Assembly: GCA_963757185.1 (NCBI GenBank)
Contig: CAVWQI010000009.1
Span: forward strand, 372,001-436,000
Source of the DNA: JAQBQB01 sp963757185
GTDB lineage: Bacteria > Gemmatimonadota > Gemmatimonadetes > Gemmatimonadales > Gemmatimonadaceae
Direction of reading: 5' to 3'
Length of the DNA stretch: 64,000 nt
The translations under genes were made by a program, and so were the position numbers. The stretch's first letter is position 1. Every line of letters starts with the position of its first letter. Below, piece by piece: positions 56,335 to 64,000 of this stretch. The notes beneath the pieces were generated by a model. That model had not been told where the DNA came from. It searched no databases and was given only the letters and a program-made list of their open reading frames with translations.

Positions 56335-58839
56335 TCACTCCTCCCGCAACGCCACGTTCGGATCGAGTGACGCCGCGCGGCGGGACGGGATCCAGCACGC
56401 GAGGGCGGCGATGGCGGCGAACAGGAGCGCGATGGCCGAGTAGGTGAGCGGGTCGGTCGGCTTGATCGACACCAGCATGTCCGCGCGCTGCATGACGCCC
56501 GTCAGCGCAAATGCGGCGACCAGGCCGCCGGCGATGCCGATGCCGCTCAGCAGCATTCCTTGGCCGATCATCAGACGGAAGATGCTCTGTGCCGTCGCAC
56601 CGAATGCCATGCGCACGCCGATCTCCGCCGTCCGCTGGCGCACGGCCGTCGACAGCACGCCATAGAGTCCGATCGACGCGAGCGCGGCGGCGACGATCGC
56701 GAAGACGCCGATCAGCACGAGCGAGAATCGAGTCGGCGCCATCGCCCGGTCGACGTAATCCGACATCGGCTTGAGGTCGCCGATCGGAACGAGCCGATCC
56801 AGGTCGGCGACGACGCGGCGAATCTGCGGCTCCAGTCGAGTCGGATCTCCGCTCGTGCGAACGGCCCACCGCCCGGCGGTGCCGAACCCGCCGGTGCCGT
56901 CGACCGCGAAGGCGCCTTCGCGCCCCGCTTCGGCGAGCGAGAGGTGGCGCTCGTGGCCCGCAACACCGATCACCTGGTACATCAGCGGCTCGGGGGTCAC
57001 GATGCGGCAGAGCAACTGCTTACCGATCACCTGCGACAGCGGCATGCCCGGGAATGCCTTCGCCGCGAGCAGGTCGTCGATGATGATGCCGGTCGCGTTG
57101 TTGGTGTTGTCGGCGTCGGTGAACGCACGGCCGGCGAGTATGCGCGCGTGCATCGCGGAGAAATAGCCCGGCAGCACGAAGTACACGGTGGCCTGGCGGA
57201 AGCGAGACGCGTCCTCCGCGGCGTTTGGAAGGCCCCACCGCATGCTGAAGTCGAATCCGTCGAGCGGCAGCGGTGTCGCCGCCGTCACCGCGGTGACGCC
57301 CGGAATCGCCTCGAGACGCTGCTTCAACGTGCTGGTGAACGCTTGCCGCTGCTCAGGTTTGAAAAGGCCATTCGGCGGAGCGGTGAACGTCAAAATGCCG
57401 TTCGGATCGTACCCGGGATCGACCCGCGACAGAGCCATGAAGCTGCGCAGCATGAGCCCCGAGCCCACGAGCAACACGAACGAGAGCGCCACTTCGGCGA
57501 CGACGACTGCCTGTCGCACGTGCTTGCCCGACTGAAGTCCGGACGACCGCCCTGAAGCGCGCAGCGTCTGCGCGAGATTCGGTCGCGAGGCGCGAAGTGC
57601 CGGCAGAATGCCGAACGCCATCGCCGCGACGGTGGCGATCGCGGCGGTGAACGCAAGCACCAACGGGTCGATCGAAACGTCGGCGATGCGCGGCAGATTG
57701 GCCGGCGCGATGTGGAGCAGCAGGTTTATGCCTAGCGTCGCCAGGCCGAGTCCCACGACGGCGCCGCAGCCGGCGAGCACGAGGCTCTCGGCGAGCATCT
57801 GGACGACAAGCGCGCGCCTCGAGCCGCCCAGGGCCGAACGGACCGCCAACTCGCGTTCGCGTGCCGAGGCGCGAACGAGCAGCAAGTTGGCAACGTTGGC
57901 GCACGCGATGAGCAGCACGAACATCACCGCGCCCATGAGCGCGAGAATCGCCGGCCGAACGCTCTTCACGATGCCTTCCGACATCGGCTCGGCGTACCAT
58001 ACGGTGTTCGACGTTTTCTTGATCGGGAAGCGAGACTGGAGGTCGGCGGTGAGGTCGGCGAGCTGCGCGTTCGCCGCGCTCAGCGTCGCGCCGGGCTTGA
58101 GTCGTCCCACAGCGCGATACACGGGGTTGATCCGCGAGGCGGTGCTGTAGTCGATTCGATTTGCCTGGTAGGCATCGGGTTCGTCGGCGGTTCCACCGAG
58201 GCCGGTATTGAACACCATCGTGACGCTCGGATCAGCCACGCCGACGATCGTCGATCGCAGCCCGAAGATCTGCACCGTCTTGCCGATGACGGACGAGTCG
58301 GAGCCGAATTTTCGCTGCCAGAACCCGTGACTCAGAATCGTGATCTGCGGCGGAAGCCTGGCGGGATCAAATGGAAGTGGTTTGCCGTCGGGGCCTTTCG
58401 GTGGCGGCGGCGGTGGCGCGGCATCCGCTTCCACGAAGTTGCGCCCAAAGGCGATGCGAGCGCCGAGCAGCGTAAAGAAATTGGGAGTCACGCCCGCAAC
58501 GGCGATCTGTTCCGGCTTGGCGTCGTCGCCGACGAACGGACCGGGAAAGGTGAAGATCCCCGCGATCGCGTCGAATGCGTTCGCCCGGTCGCGGAGGTCG
58601 AGCCAGTCACCGGGCATGATCGGGAAGTCGACGACCTTTCGCGTACGCATGTCCGACTTGATGAGCGCCAGCCGATTCGGCTGCACGTACGGAAGCGGCC
58701 GCAGCAGCACCGCGTTCACGACGCTGAAGATCGCCGTCGTCGCGCCGGTACCCAGCGCGATCGTGACGACGGCGGTGAGCGTGAACGCCGGGTGGTTGCG
58801 GAGGGATCGGACGGCGAAGCCGAGGTCTTTGGTGAACAT
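56335..58839 (-). CDS. ADOP-type ABC transporter permease (MacB/FtsX-like)
   Basis: The 834-residue protein has the ADOP plan: an N-terminal transmembrane helix (SLRNHPAFTLTAVVTIALGTGATTAIFSVVNAVLL), a periplasmic domain, then two FtsX-type sets of helices (GAVMFVLLIACANVANLLLVR and a second ending in AALACWIPSRRAA). A PPPPPPKGPDGK segment lies in the periplasmic domain. No ATPase gene lies adjacent. It is likely an exporter or a signalling permease common in Gemmatimonadota and Acidobacteriota. Confidence 0.88.
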   Translation of the reverse strand: MFTKDLGFAVRSLRNHPAFTLTAVVTIALGTGATTAIFSVVNAVLLRPLPYVQPNRLALIKSDMRTRKVVDFPIMPGDWLDLRDRANAFDAIAGIFTFPGPFVGDDAKPEQIAVAGVTPNFFTLLGARIAFGRNFVEADAAPPPPPPKGPDGKPLPFDPARLPPQITILSHGFWQRKFGSDSSVIGKTVQIFGLRSTIVGVADPSVTMVFNTGLGGTADEPDAYQANRIDYSTASRINPVYRAVGRLKPGATLSAANAQLADLTADLQSRFPIKKTSNTVWYAEPMSEGIVKSVRPAILALMGAVMFVLLIACANVANLLLVRASARERELAVRSALGGSRRALVVQMLAESLVLAGCGAVVGLGLATLGINLLLHIAPANLPRIADVSIDPLVLAFTAAIATVAAMAFGILPALRASRPNLAQTLRASGRSSGLQSGKHVRQAVVVAEVALSFVLLVGSGLMLRSFMALSRVDPGYDPNGILTFTAPPNGLFKPEQRQAFTSTLKQRLEAIPGVTAVTAATPLPLDGFDFSMRWGLPNAAEDASRFRQATVYFVLPGYFSAMHARILAGRAFTDADNTNNATGIIIDDLLAAKAFPGMPLSQVIGKQLLCRIVTPEPLMYQVIGVAGHERHLSLAEAGREGAFAVDGTGGFGTAGRWAVRTSGDPTRLEPQIRRVVADLDRLVPIGDLKPMSDYVDRAMAPTRFSLVLIGVFAIVAAALASIGLYGVLSTAVRQRTAEIGVRMAFGATAQSIFRLMIGQGMLLSGIGIAGGLVAAFALTGVMQRADMLVSIKPTDPLTYSAIALLFAAIAALACWIPSRRAASLDPNVALREE

Positions 58840-59140
58840 GAGTGCGGGGTGCGGAGGCGGTGTGCGGGGAACCGAGCGGAGATCGAGCGCGGGGACCGGC
58901 GACTCTCCGCCCGCGTTAGCACGGACCGTTCCGGTTCCTTAGTGTGCCAAGCCGTTGAGCCATTGACGCTTAGAGTTCCGCGGGCGATGTTCCGGCGCTC
59001 GGCTGTGGGACGCGGTGTTCGGATACGAACATGGGCCCACCGGACTTCGCGCGGTTTCGGGCGCTCGCGCGTAGATCAAGCGAGCCGATGGCTCGGAATG
59101 ACCTGTAAGGACCCGCCCACTTTCAGTACAAGGAGATCGG
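58840..59140. promoter_or_regulatory. Divergent intergenic region between the ADOP permease and M14 peptidase genes
   Basis: About 300 bases without a gene. It must hold promoters for both genes. Imperfect GC-rich repeats of gagcgcggggac type lie near 58850-58900; no clear sigma-factor box could be assigned. Confidence 0.4.
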
Positions 59141-62100
59141 ATGTCCCGTTCGATTCGATCGATCCGCCGATGGAGCACGATCGTCGCCGCCGGGCTGTCA
59201 CTGCCCGTCGCCGGCGCCCTCGCGCAATCGGCGCAGAAAATCGATCAGGAGTATACCGCGCAGATCAAGAAAGACTTGTCCGATCCGCGCATCTCGACCG
59301 AGTTGGTCGACCACTTGCCGGCATCGAGCACCGTGCCGACGCCGCTCAAATTCCTCGGACACATCGTCGGCGCGCCCGGCGTGCTCGATCACGCCGAAGA
59401 CATCCATCGCTACCTCGAAGCGGTGACCAAGGCGTCGAATGGCCGCGCGAAGTTCTGGAAGATCGGCAAGACCGAAGAGGGACGCGACATCGTGCTGATG
59501 GCGATCGGCGACCCGAAGACGATCGCGAACCTCGACCAGTACAAGGGCTACCTCCACGAGCTCACCGATCCGCGCAAGACGACTCAGGCGCGCGCGCAGC
59601 AGCTGATCCACACGGCGAAACCGATCTATTGGATCGTGAGCGGCATGCACTCGCCGGAGTCGGGCGGCCCTGAGATGCTGATGGAGCTCGCGTACCGGCT
59701 CGTCGTGGAAGAGACGCCGCTGATGCAGAACGTGCGCAACAACGTCATTACGCTCATCACGCCGGTGATCGAAGTCGACGGCCGCGACGCGTTCGTCGAC
59801 AACCACAACTTCAACATGAAGTGGGCGAAGGATCACCCCGACACGAGCCGCGGCGGAGCCGGTGGCCGGGGCGGCGGCGGTGCGCTGCCGCTGATGTACT
59901 GGGGCAAGTACGTGCAGCACGACAACAATCGCGACGGCATGGGACAGTTCCTCGACCTGACCAAGGTCACGACGAAGACCTTCCTCGACTGGACGCCGAC
60001 GTTCTTGCACGACCTGCACGAGGCACAGACGTACCTCTACGCATCGACCGGCACCGGCCCGTACAACGACGCGCTCGATCCGATCACGGTCGACGAGTGG
60101 TGGTACATGGCCAAGAACGACGTGATGGAGATGACGAAGCGCGGCGTGCCCGGCGTGTGGACCTATGGGTTCTACGACGGCTGGGTCCCGAACTACATGT
60201 TCTTCATCGCGCACACGCACAACGCGACCGGCCGCTTCTATGAGGTGCAGAGCTACTGCTCCGGCGCTTGCGAGTGGTACGCCGTAAAACCGGGCGCGAC
60301 GACGACGAGCAAGGAATGGTTCCGTCCGAACCCGCCGCTCGACTCGATCATGTGGAGCCCGCGCGCCAACACGAACATCCAGGAGTCGGCGATTCTCTTC
60401 GCCCTCAACCGAGTCGCGAAGGACAAGGAGATGTTCCTCGAGAACTACTGGATCAAGAACCAGCACGCCGTCGACCGGGGCAAGAAGGGTCCGGTCTACG
60501 CGTGGGTGATCCCGGCCAACCAGCACGCGCGTGAGAACGCGGCCGAAGCGGTGAACGAGCTCGCGACGCAGGGACTCGAGTTCCAGCGCGCCACGTCGTC
60601 GTTCACGGCGGGTAAGGTGCAGGTCAACGCGGGCGACTACATCATCCGCGGCGACCAGCCGTACCGCACCATCGCCGACATGTATTTCTCGCTCCAGAAC
60701 TTCGCGCCCGGCAATCCGTCGCCGTACGACGACACGGGCTGGACGTTCCCGCTCATGCGGAACATCACCGTCACCGAGATCACGGACGCGAGCGTTCTCA
60801 AGCAGCCGATGACGGCGGTGAAAGGCCTCGTCACGGCGCCCGGCGGCATCACCGGCACAGGCAGCACGGTGATCGTCGAGAACAACAGCGACAACACGCT
60901 CGTCTCGTTCCGGTTCAAGAACCCCGGGATCAAGATGTCGGCGGCCGAGGAATCGTTCAGCGCCGACGGCCATAACTTCGCGCCGGGCGCGGTCATCGTC
61001 GCCAACGCGAACCGCGAGCAGCTCGACCCGTCTCTCAAGGCGCTCGGCCTCACCGCGTATGCGGTGTCGTCCGCTCCGACGGTCAAAGCGCACGAGCTCG
61101 ACATTCCGCGCATCGGCTACATCCATAGCTGGACGCGCACGCAGGACGAGGGTTGGGTTCGCGCGGCGTTCGATACGTACGGCGTTCCCTACAAGTATTT
61201 TGGCGAGAACGCGGTGGCCAAGATGGGCGACCTGCGTTCACAGTTCGACGTCATCGTCTATCCGCACGGCGGCAGCGGAGTCGGCAACGTGGGCGGTGGA
61301 CGCGGTGGACGCGGCGGCGGGCAGGATTTGCCTGTGCCGTACAAGAGCACGAAGGAGTTCCCCGCCCTGGGCTATCCGGATTCGACCGACGACGTGCGCG
61401 GCGCGCTCGGCGAAGAAGGCATGAAGGCGCTGTACGCGTTCGTCCAGCATGGCGGCACGCTCATCACCGAGGGCGGGACGTCGCAGATCCTGCCGGAGAT
61501 GGGCCTCACGCCGGGCGTGAAGTACGAAGCGGCGCAGGGCCTCTTCGCGCGCGGAACGATTCTTCGCGCCGAGATCAAGGATGCGAAGAGTCCGTTGGTG
61601 TACGGCTACAATCGCTCGGAAGTCCCGGTGTACTTCAGCTCCGGCCCGGTGCTGAACGCGGGCGCCGCGACGGTCGCGTCGACTGCTCCCGCCGCTCCGG
61701 CGGATGGCGCGGGCGGCGGCCGGGGCGGCAACCGCGGCACGCTGACGCAAAACACAACGCCGATGGCAACACCGCTCAAGCTCTCGGCGTGGGACCCCGA
61801 TCACACAGGCGTCGCATACGGCGTCGCGACAAGCATCGGCAATGACTTCAACGTCGCGCAGGCAGGCCAGCCGGCCGGCGGACGCGGCGGTCGTGGTGGC
61901 GGCGGCGGCGGCGGGTTCGGCGGCTTCGGCGGCGGTGGTGGACCGCCTTCGGTGCCCGGCCTCACGGCCGACCCGAGCTCGTCGACGCGGGTGGTGATGG
62001 AGTTCCCGGCGAAGGCAGAGGACATGCTGCTCTCCGGCACGCTGGAGAACGGCGCGCTGCTCTCGAGCCGCGCGAACCTGGTGGACGAAAAGGTCGGCCA

Positions 62101-62215
62101 GGGTCACGTCGTGATGTTCGCCTTCCGTCCGTACTGGCGCTGGCAGACGCAAGGCACCTTCGCGATCGGCTTCAACGCGATCATGAACTGGAACGATCTC
62201 GACGCAGGAAAGTAA
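59141..62215 (+). CDS. Secreted M14-family zinc carboxypeptidase-like protein
   Basis: The 1024-residue protein has a signal peptide ending in ALAQ. It has HSPE (His170, Glu173) and the HDLHE motif at about 290-294 as candidate zinc ligands, and HDNNRDG as a likely substrate-arginine site, all M14 features. The C-terminal half has no recognised catalytic role and includes a glycine-rich tract (FGGFGGGGG). A good intrinsic terminator follows the stop. The gene belongs to a group of long secreted M14 proteins. Confidence 0.85.
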   Translation: MSRSIRSIRRWSTIVAAGLSLPVAGALAQSAQKIDQEYTAQIKKDLSDPRISTELVDHLPASSTVPTPLKFLGHIVGAPGVLDHAEDIHRYLEAVTKASNGRAKFWKIGKTEEGRDIVLMAIGDPKTIANLDQYKGYLHELTDPRKTTQARAQQLIHTAKPIYWIVSGMHSPESGGPEMLMELAYRLVVEETPLMQNVRNNVITLITPVIEVDGRDAFVDNHNFNMKWAKDHPDTSRGGAGGRGGGGALPLMYWGKYVQHDNNRDGMGQFLDLTKVTTKTFLDWTPTFLHDLHEAQTYLYASTGTGPYNDALDPITVDEWWYMAKNDVMEMTKRGVPGVWTYGFYDGWVPNYMFFIAHTHNATGRFYEVQSYCSGACEWYAVKPGATTTSKEWFRPNPPLDSIMWSPRANTNIQESAILFALNRVAKDKEMFLENYWIKNQHAVDRGKKGPVYAWVIPANQHARENAAEAVNELATQGLEFQRATSSFTAGKVQVNAGDYIIRGDQPYRTIADMYFSLQNFAPGNPSPYDDTGWTFPLMRNITVTEITDASVLKQPMTAVKGLVTAPGGITGTGSTVIVENNSDNTLVSFRFKNPGIKMSAAEESFSADGHNFAPGAVIVANANREQLDPSLKALGLTAYAVSSAPTVKAHELDIPRIGYIHSWTRTQDEGWVRAAFDTYGVPYKYFGENAVAKMGDLRSQFDVIVYPHGGSGVGNVGGGRGGRGGGQDLPVPYKSTKEFPALGYPDSTDDVRGALGEEGMKALYAFVQHGGTLITEGGTSQILPEMGLTPGVKYEAAQGLFARGTILRAEIKDAKSPLVYGYNRSEVPVYFSSGPVLNAGAATVASTAPAAPADGAGGGRGGNRGTLTQNTTPMATPLKLSAWDPDHTGVAYGVATSIGNDFNVAQAGQPAGGRGGRGGGGGGGFGGFGGGGGPPSVPGLTADPSSSTRVVMEFPAKAEDMLLSGTLENGALLSSRANLVDEKVGQGHVVMFAFRPYWRWQTQGTFAIGFNAIMNWNDLDAGK

Positions 62216-62237
62216 TTCGCGCGATGTCCAAAACGAC

Positions 62238-62269
62238 GAACGGCCCGCGATGAGCGGGCCGTTCTTTTT
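62238..62269 (+). terminator. Strong Rho-independent terminator after the M14 peptidase gene
   Basis: Eleven-base arms GAACGGCCCGC and GCGGGCCGTTC (62238-62248, 62254-62264) enclose a five-base loop and are followed by a run of T. The structure is ideal for intrinsic termination on the plus strand. Confidence 0.9.
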
Positions 62270-62344
62270 GGTGGCTCCGGTGCACTCGTGAGGATCGAAC
62301 GGCATAAACGCGGATGCTCACGGAGTGCATCCGCGTTCAAGCTT

Positions 62345-63136
62345 CTATTTCCCGACGCGGCGTCCAAGAATCATCTTCACGATCTTCTTATCCCCTTCGG
62401 CCGTGAGCGTCGTCCCGTAGCCGAAGTTGAACTCCCACTGCGGGCCGAAGTCGAGGTTCGTCGCAAGAAAGATCTGGTGCTCCTGGTCCCTGATCGGGTC
62501 CAGCCGGTTGATCGGCCCGGTCGCCCCGTAGTACTCGACGGACAAGTTGACCCTTTTCGTGACGTCGTACCCGACGTCGACGTTCGGCGAAAAGACGAAC
62601 GGCACGTTGGCCGTCGGGCCGCGCAAAGATTTCTCGAGGGTCGGGTTGATCGACGCGTACCACGGGCCAACCTGCTTGTCGATGATGGGACGAAGCTCGT
62701 AGGTCCACGTATCGCCGGTAAACGACGGCTTCGAGTAACCGATCTCCTGCGAGATGCTCACGCCGACCGGCCATCCCCAACTGTCCGGCACTCGCACGCG
62801 TGGACGCAGGTGCGTCCCGACCCACTGCAACGACTGGCCCGACGGCACCGACGTGAACCAGTAGAACCCGAGCTCCGACCAGTCGTTGAACCCGTGCGTG
62901 ATCTCGACCGTCTCGTGAATCGCATGGTTGGTCGGACTCAGGCCGCCGCTCGATCCGACCTTGCTGCCGTCGATCGTGAAGTTCGAGTGGAGCTCGAACA
63001 TCGTCACACCGCGCGGAACCGTCTCCGATCCGTAGACCTGGATCTCGTAGTTCTCCTGGGCGCGCAACGAGGGAGCGCTCGCGGCGACCGCGACAACCGT
63101 CGCGACGGCGAGCCAACGGGATTCGAGAGAAGACAT
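62345..63136 (-). CDS. Putative outer-membrane protein
   Basis: The 263-residue protein has a signal peptide ending in LRAQ and beta-strand alternation throughout, including FNDWSELGFYWFTSVPSG and VNLSVEYYGATGPINR, typical of an outer-membrane barrel of unknown specificity. The C-terminus ends in GRRVGK, without an aromatic terminal residue, so the barrel signal is imperfect. The start ATG at 63136 was chosen for the signal peptide; longer frames upstream lack a signal. Confidence 0.65.
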   Translation of the reverse strand: MSSLESRWLAVATVVAVAASAPSLRAQENYEIQVYGSETVPRGVTMFELHSNFTIDGSKVGSSGGLSPTNHAIHETVEITHGFNDWSELGFYWFTSVPSGQSLQWVGTHLRPRVRVPDSWGWPVGVSISQEIGYSKPSFTGDTWTYELRPIIDKQVGPWYASINPTLEKSLRGPTANVPFVFSPNVDVGYDVTKRVNLSVEYYGATGPINRLDPIRDQEHQIFLATNLDFGPQWEFNFGYGTTLTAEGDKKIVKMILGRRVGK

Positions 63137-63266
63137 TCGGGATGAGTCGGGGAAGAAGAGAGACCCTCTGGAGTTCTTACGCCGAAAGTCGCCTCGGCGC
63201 TGGGCGTTGACGCCGAGTACCGCTGCAAGGTATATCCGCGGGCGCGCCCTTGAATCGGGAGGATCC

Positions 63267-64000
63267 GTGGGTCGAACGTCGTCCGCGTACATCGTTTCGT
63301 CTTGCTTGGCCCTCGCCGCGGCATCCGCGTGCGCCAACCCGCCGTCTCAGGCGGGCATCGATCCGGCGCTCGCCCGGTACATCAACTCGATTCACGCGAT
63401 CGACGATCACGCCCACCCGATGCGCCCCGTGCTCCAAGGAGCGCCTGCCGACACCGATTTCGACGCGCTGCCGCTCGACGGCATCCCACCCTTCGACTTG
63501 CCGTCGCGGCTCAAGCCCGACGATCCGATCTGGCGCCAGGCGCAGAACGCCCTCTATCACATTCCGCTCACGATGAGCGGCGCGACCTATCATTCCACGC
63601 TCAAGAACGACGTCGCCGCCGCGCAGCGGACAAACGGTCTGCGGTTCCCGGAGTGGGCACTCGATCAGGCGAACATCGACGTCATGATCGCGAACCGCAT
63701 CTCCGTCGGCCCGGGTCTTACGCCACCCCGTTTTCGCTGGCTGGCCTTCGCCGATCCGCTGATGCTCCCTCTCGACGTGACCGGCGAAGCGACGCTGACG
63801 CCGGACACTCGGCCGCTCTACCCGCGAGAAGCCAAGCTCCTTCAGCGATACATGCGCGAGGTGAACGTCTCGGCACTGCCGGCCACGTTGGCCGACTACG
63901 TCCGCACCGTCGTCGCGCCGACCCTCGCGCGCGAGCACGCGAACGGCGCCGTCGGAATCAAGTTCGAGGCCGCGTATCTTCGCCCGCTCAACTTCGACGA
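63267..64000 (+). CDS. Amidohydrolase-like lipoprotein, 5' part (continues past the window)
   Basis: The visible 244 codons begin with a lipoprotein signal ending in ASAC. The metal motif HAHP lies in INSIHAIDDHAHPMRP, as in the amidohydrolase_2 superfamily. A GGAGG site precedes the GTG start at 63267. The rest of the gene lies outside, so the completing histidines and aspartate cannot be checked. It diverges from the outer-membrane protein gene. Confidence 0.65.
   Translation, partial: MGRTSSAYIVSSCLALAAASACANPPSQAGIDPALARYINSIHAIDDHAHPMRPVLQGAPADTDFDALPLDGIPPFDLPSRLKPDDPIWRQAQNALYHIPLTMSGATYHSTLKNDVAAAQRTNGLRFPEWALDQANIDVMIANRISVGPGLTPPRFRWLAFADPLMLPLDVTGEATLTPDTRPLYPREAKLLQRYMREVNVSALPATLADYVRTVVAPTLAREHANGAVGIKFEAAYLRPLNFD

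Overview
The window is GC-rich, gene-dense bacterial chromosome. The gene content suggests a soil-type Gemmatimonadota bacterium or close relative. This is an inference from family content: large secreted VPS10/BNR-repeat proteins, S9, M1 and M14 peptidases with glycine-rich inserts, an ADOP-type FtsX/MacB permease, signal-peptide-bearing AtpB and AtpF, and an EtfAB plus membrane FeS oxidoreductase module. No rRNA or tRNA gene was seen.

Layout. 0-5 kb (+): the end of an outer-membrane barrel protein, then queD-like, mobA, a PBP4-type dacB, moeA and a lysine-methyltransferase-like gene. 5-14.5 kb (-): a lipoprotein gene; the acyl-CoA dehydrogenase-etfB-etfA-membrane FeS oxidoreductase module with a trailing methyltransferase; SprT-like, metallophosphoesterase, NAD-type isocitrate dehydrogenase and lipoprotein genes joined by start/stop overlaps. 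14.5-18 kb (+): cstA, ybdD and an M20 peptidase. 18-25 kb (-): an ABC exporter pair, an NDP-sugar pyrophosphorylase with a cupin, and an M1 peptidase fused to an outer-membrane barrel. 25-34 kb: a zinc-ribbon membrane protein, a carbonic-anhydrase-like protein, a frameshifted S9 peptidase, and the ATP synthase operon atpZ-(atpI, broken)-atpB-atpE-atpF-atpH without F1 catalytic genes. 34-38 kb: an orphan MoxR ATPase, a frameshifted dienelactone hydrolase, 21-bp tandem repeats, a 203-bp element with 18-bp terminal inverted repeats, and a frameshifted isoprenylcysteine methyltransferase. 38-43 kb: small genes of unknown function around an AT-richer intergenic region with five DnaA-box-like sites (candidate replication origin), then two GNAT acetyltransferases. 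43-64 kb: a zinc-ribbon membrane protein, a fused membrane/spermidine-synthase protein coupled to a DDAH-like hydrolase, a VPS10 protein, a DPP-IV-type peptidase followed by a two-subunit ThDP decarboxylase, an ADOP permease, an M14 peptidase, outer-membrane proteins, and the start of an amidohydrolase lipoprotein gene.

How the genes work together. Three themes stand out. The first is energy conversion: acyl-CoA oxidation through ETF to the quinone pool, TCA-cycle isocitrate dehydrogenase, and the ATP synthase Fo/stalk. The second is export-dependent degradation of peptides: M1-barrel, S9, M14 and VPS10 proteins outside the cytoplasm, an M20 peptidase in the cytoplasm, and CstA for peptide or pyruvate uptake. 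The third is molybdenum cofactor maturation (mobA, moeA). Three genes between 27.9 and 37.7 kb carry frameshifts and one carries a duplication, so this part is either decaying or was assembled with indel errors.

The best candidates for something new are the possible origin at about 41.0-41.4 kb, the protease-barrel fusion, and the short element with terminal inverted repeats. All are inferred from sequence alone and need computational or experimental checks.
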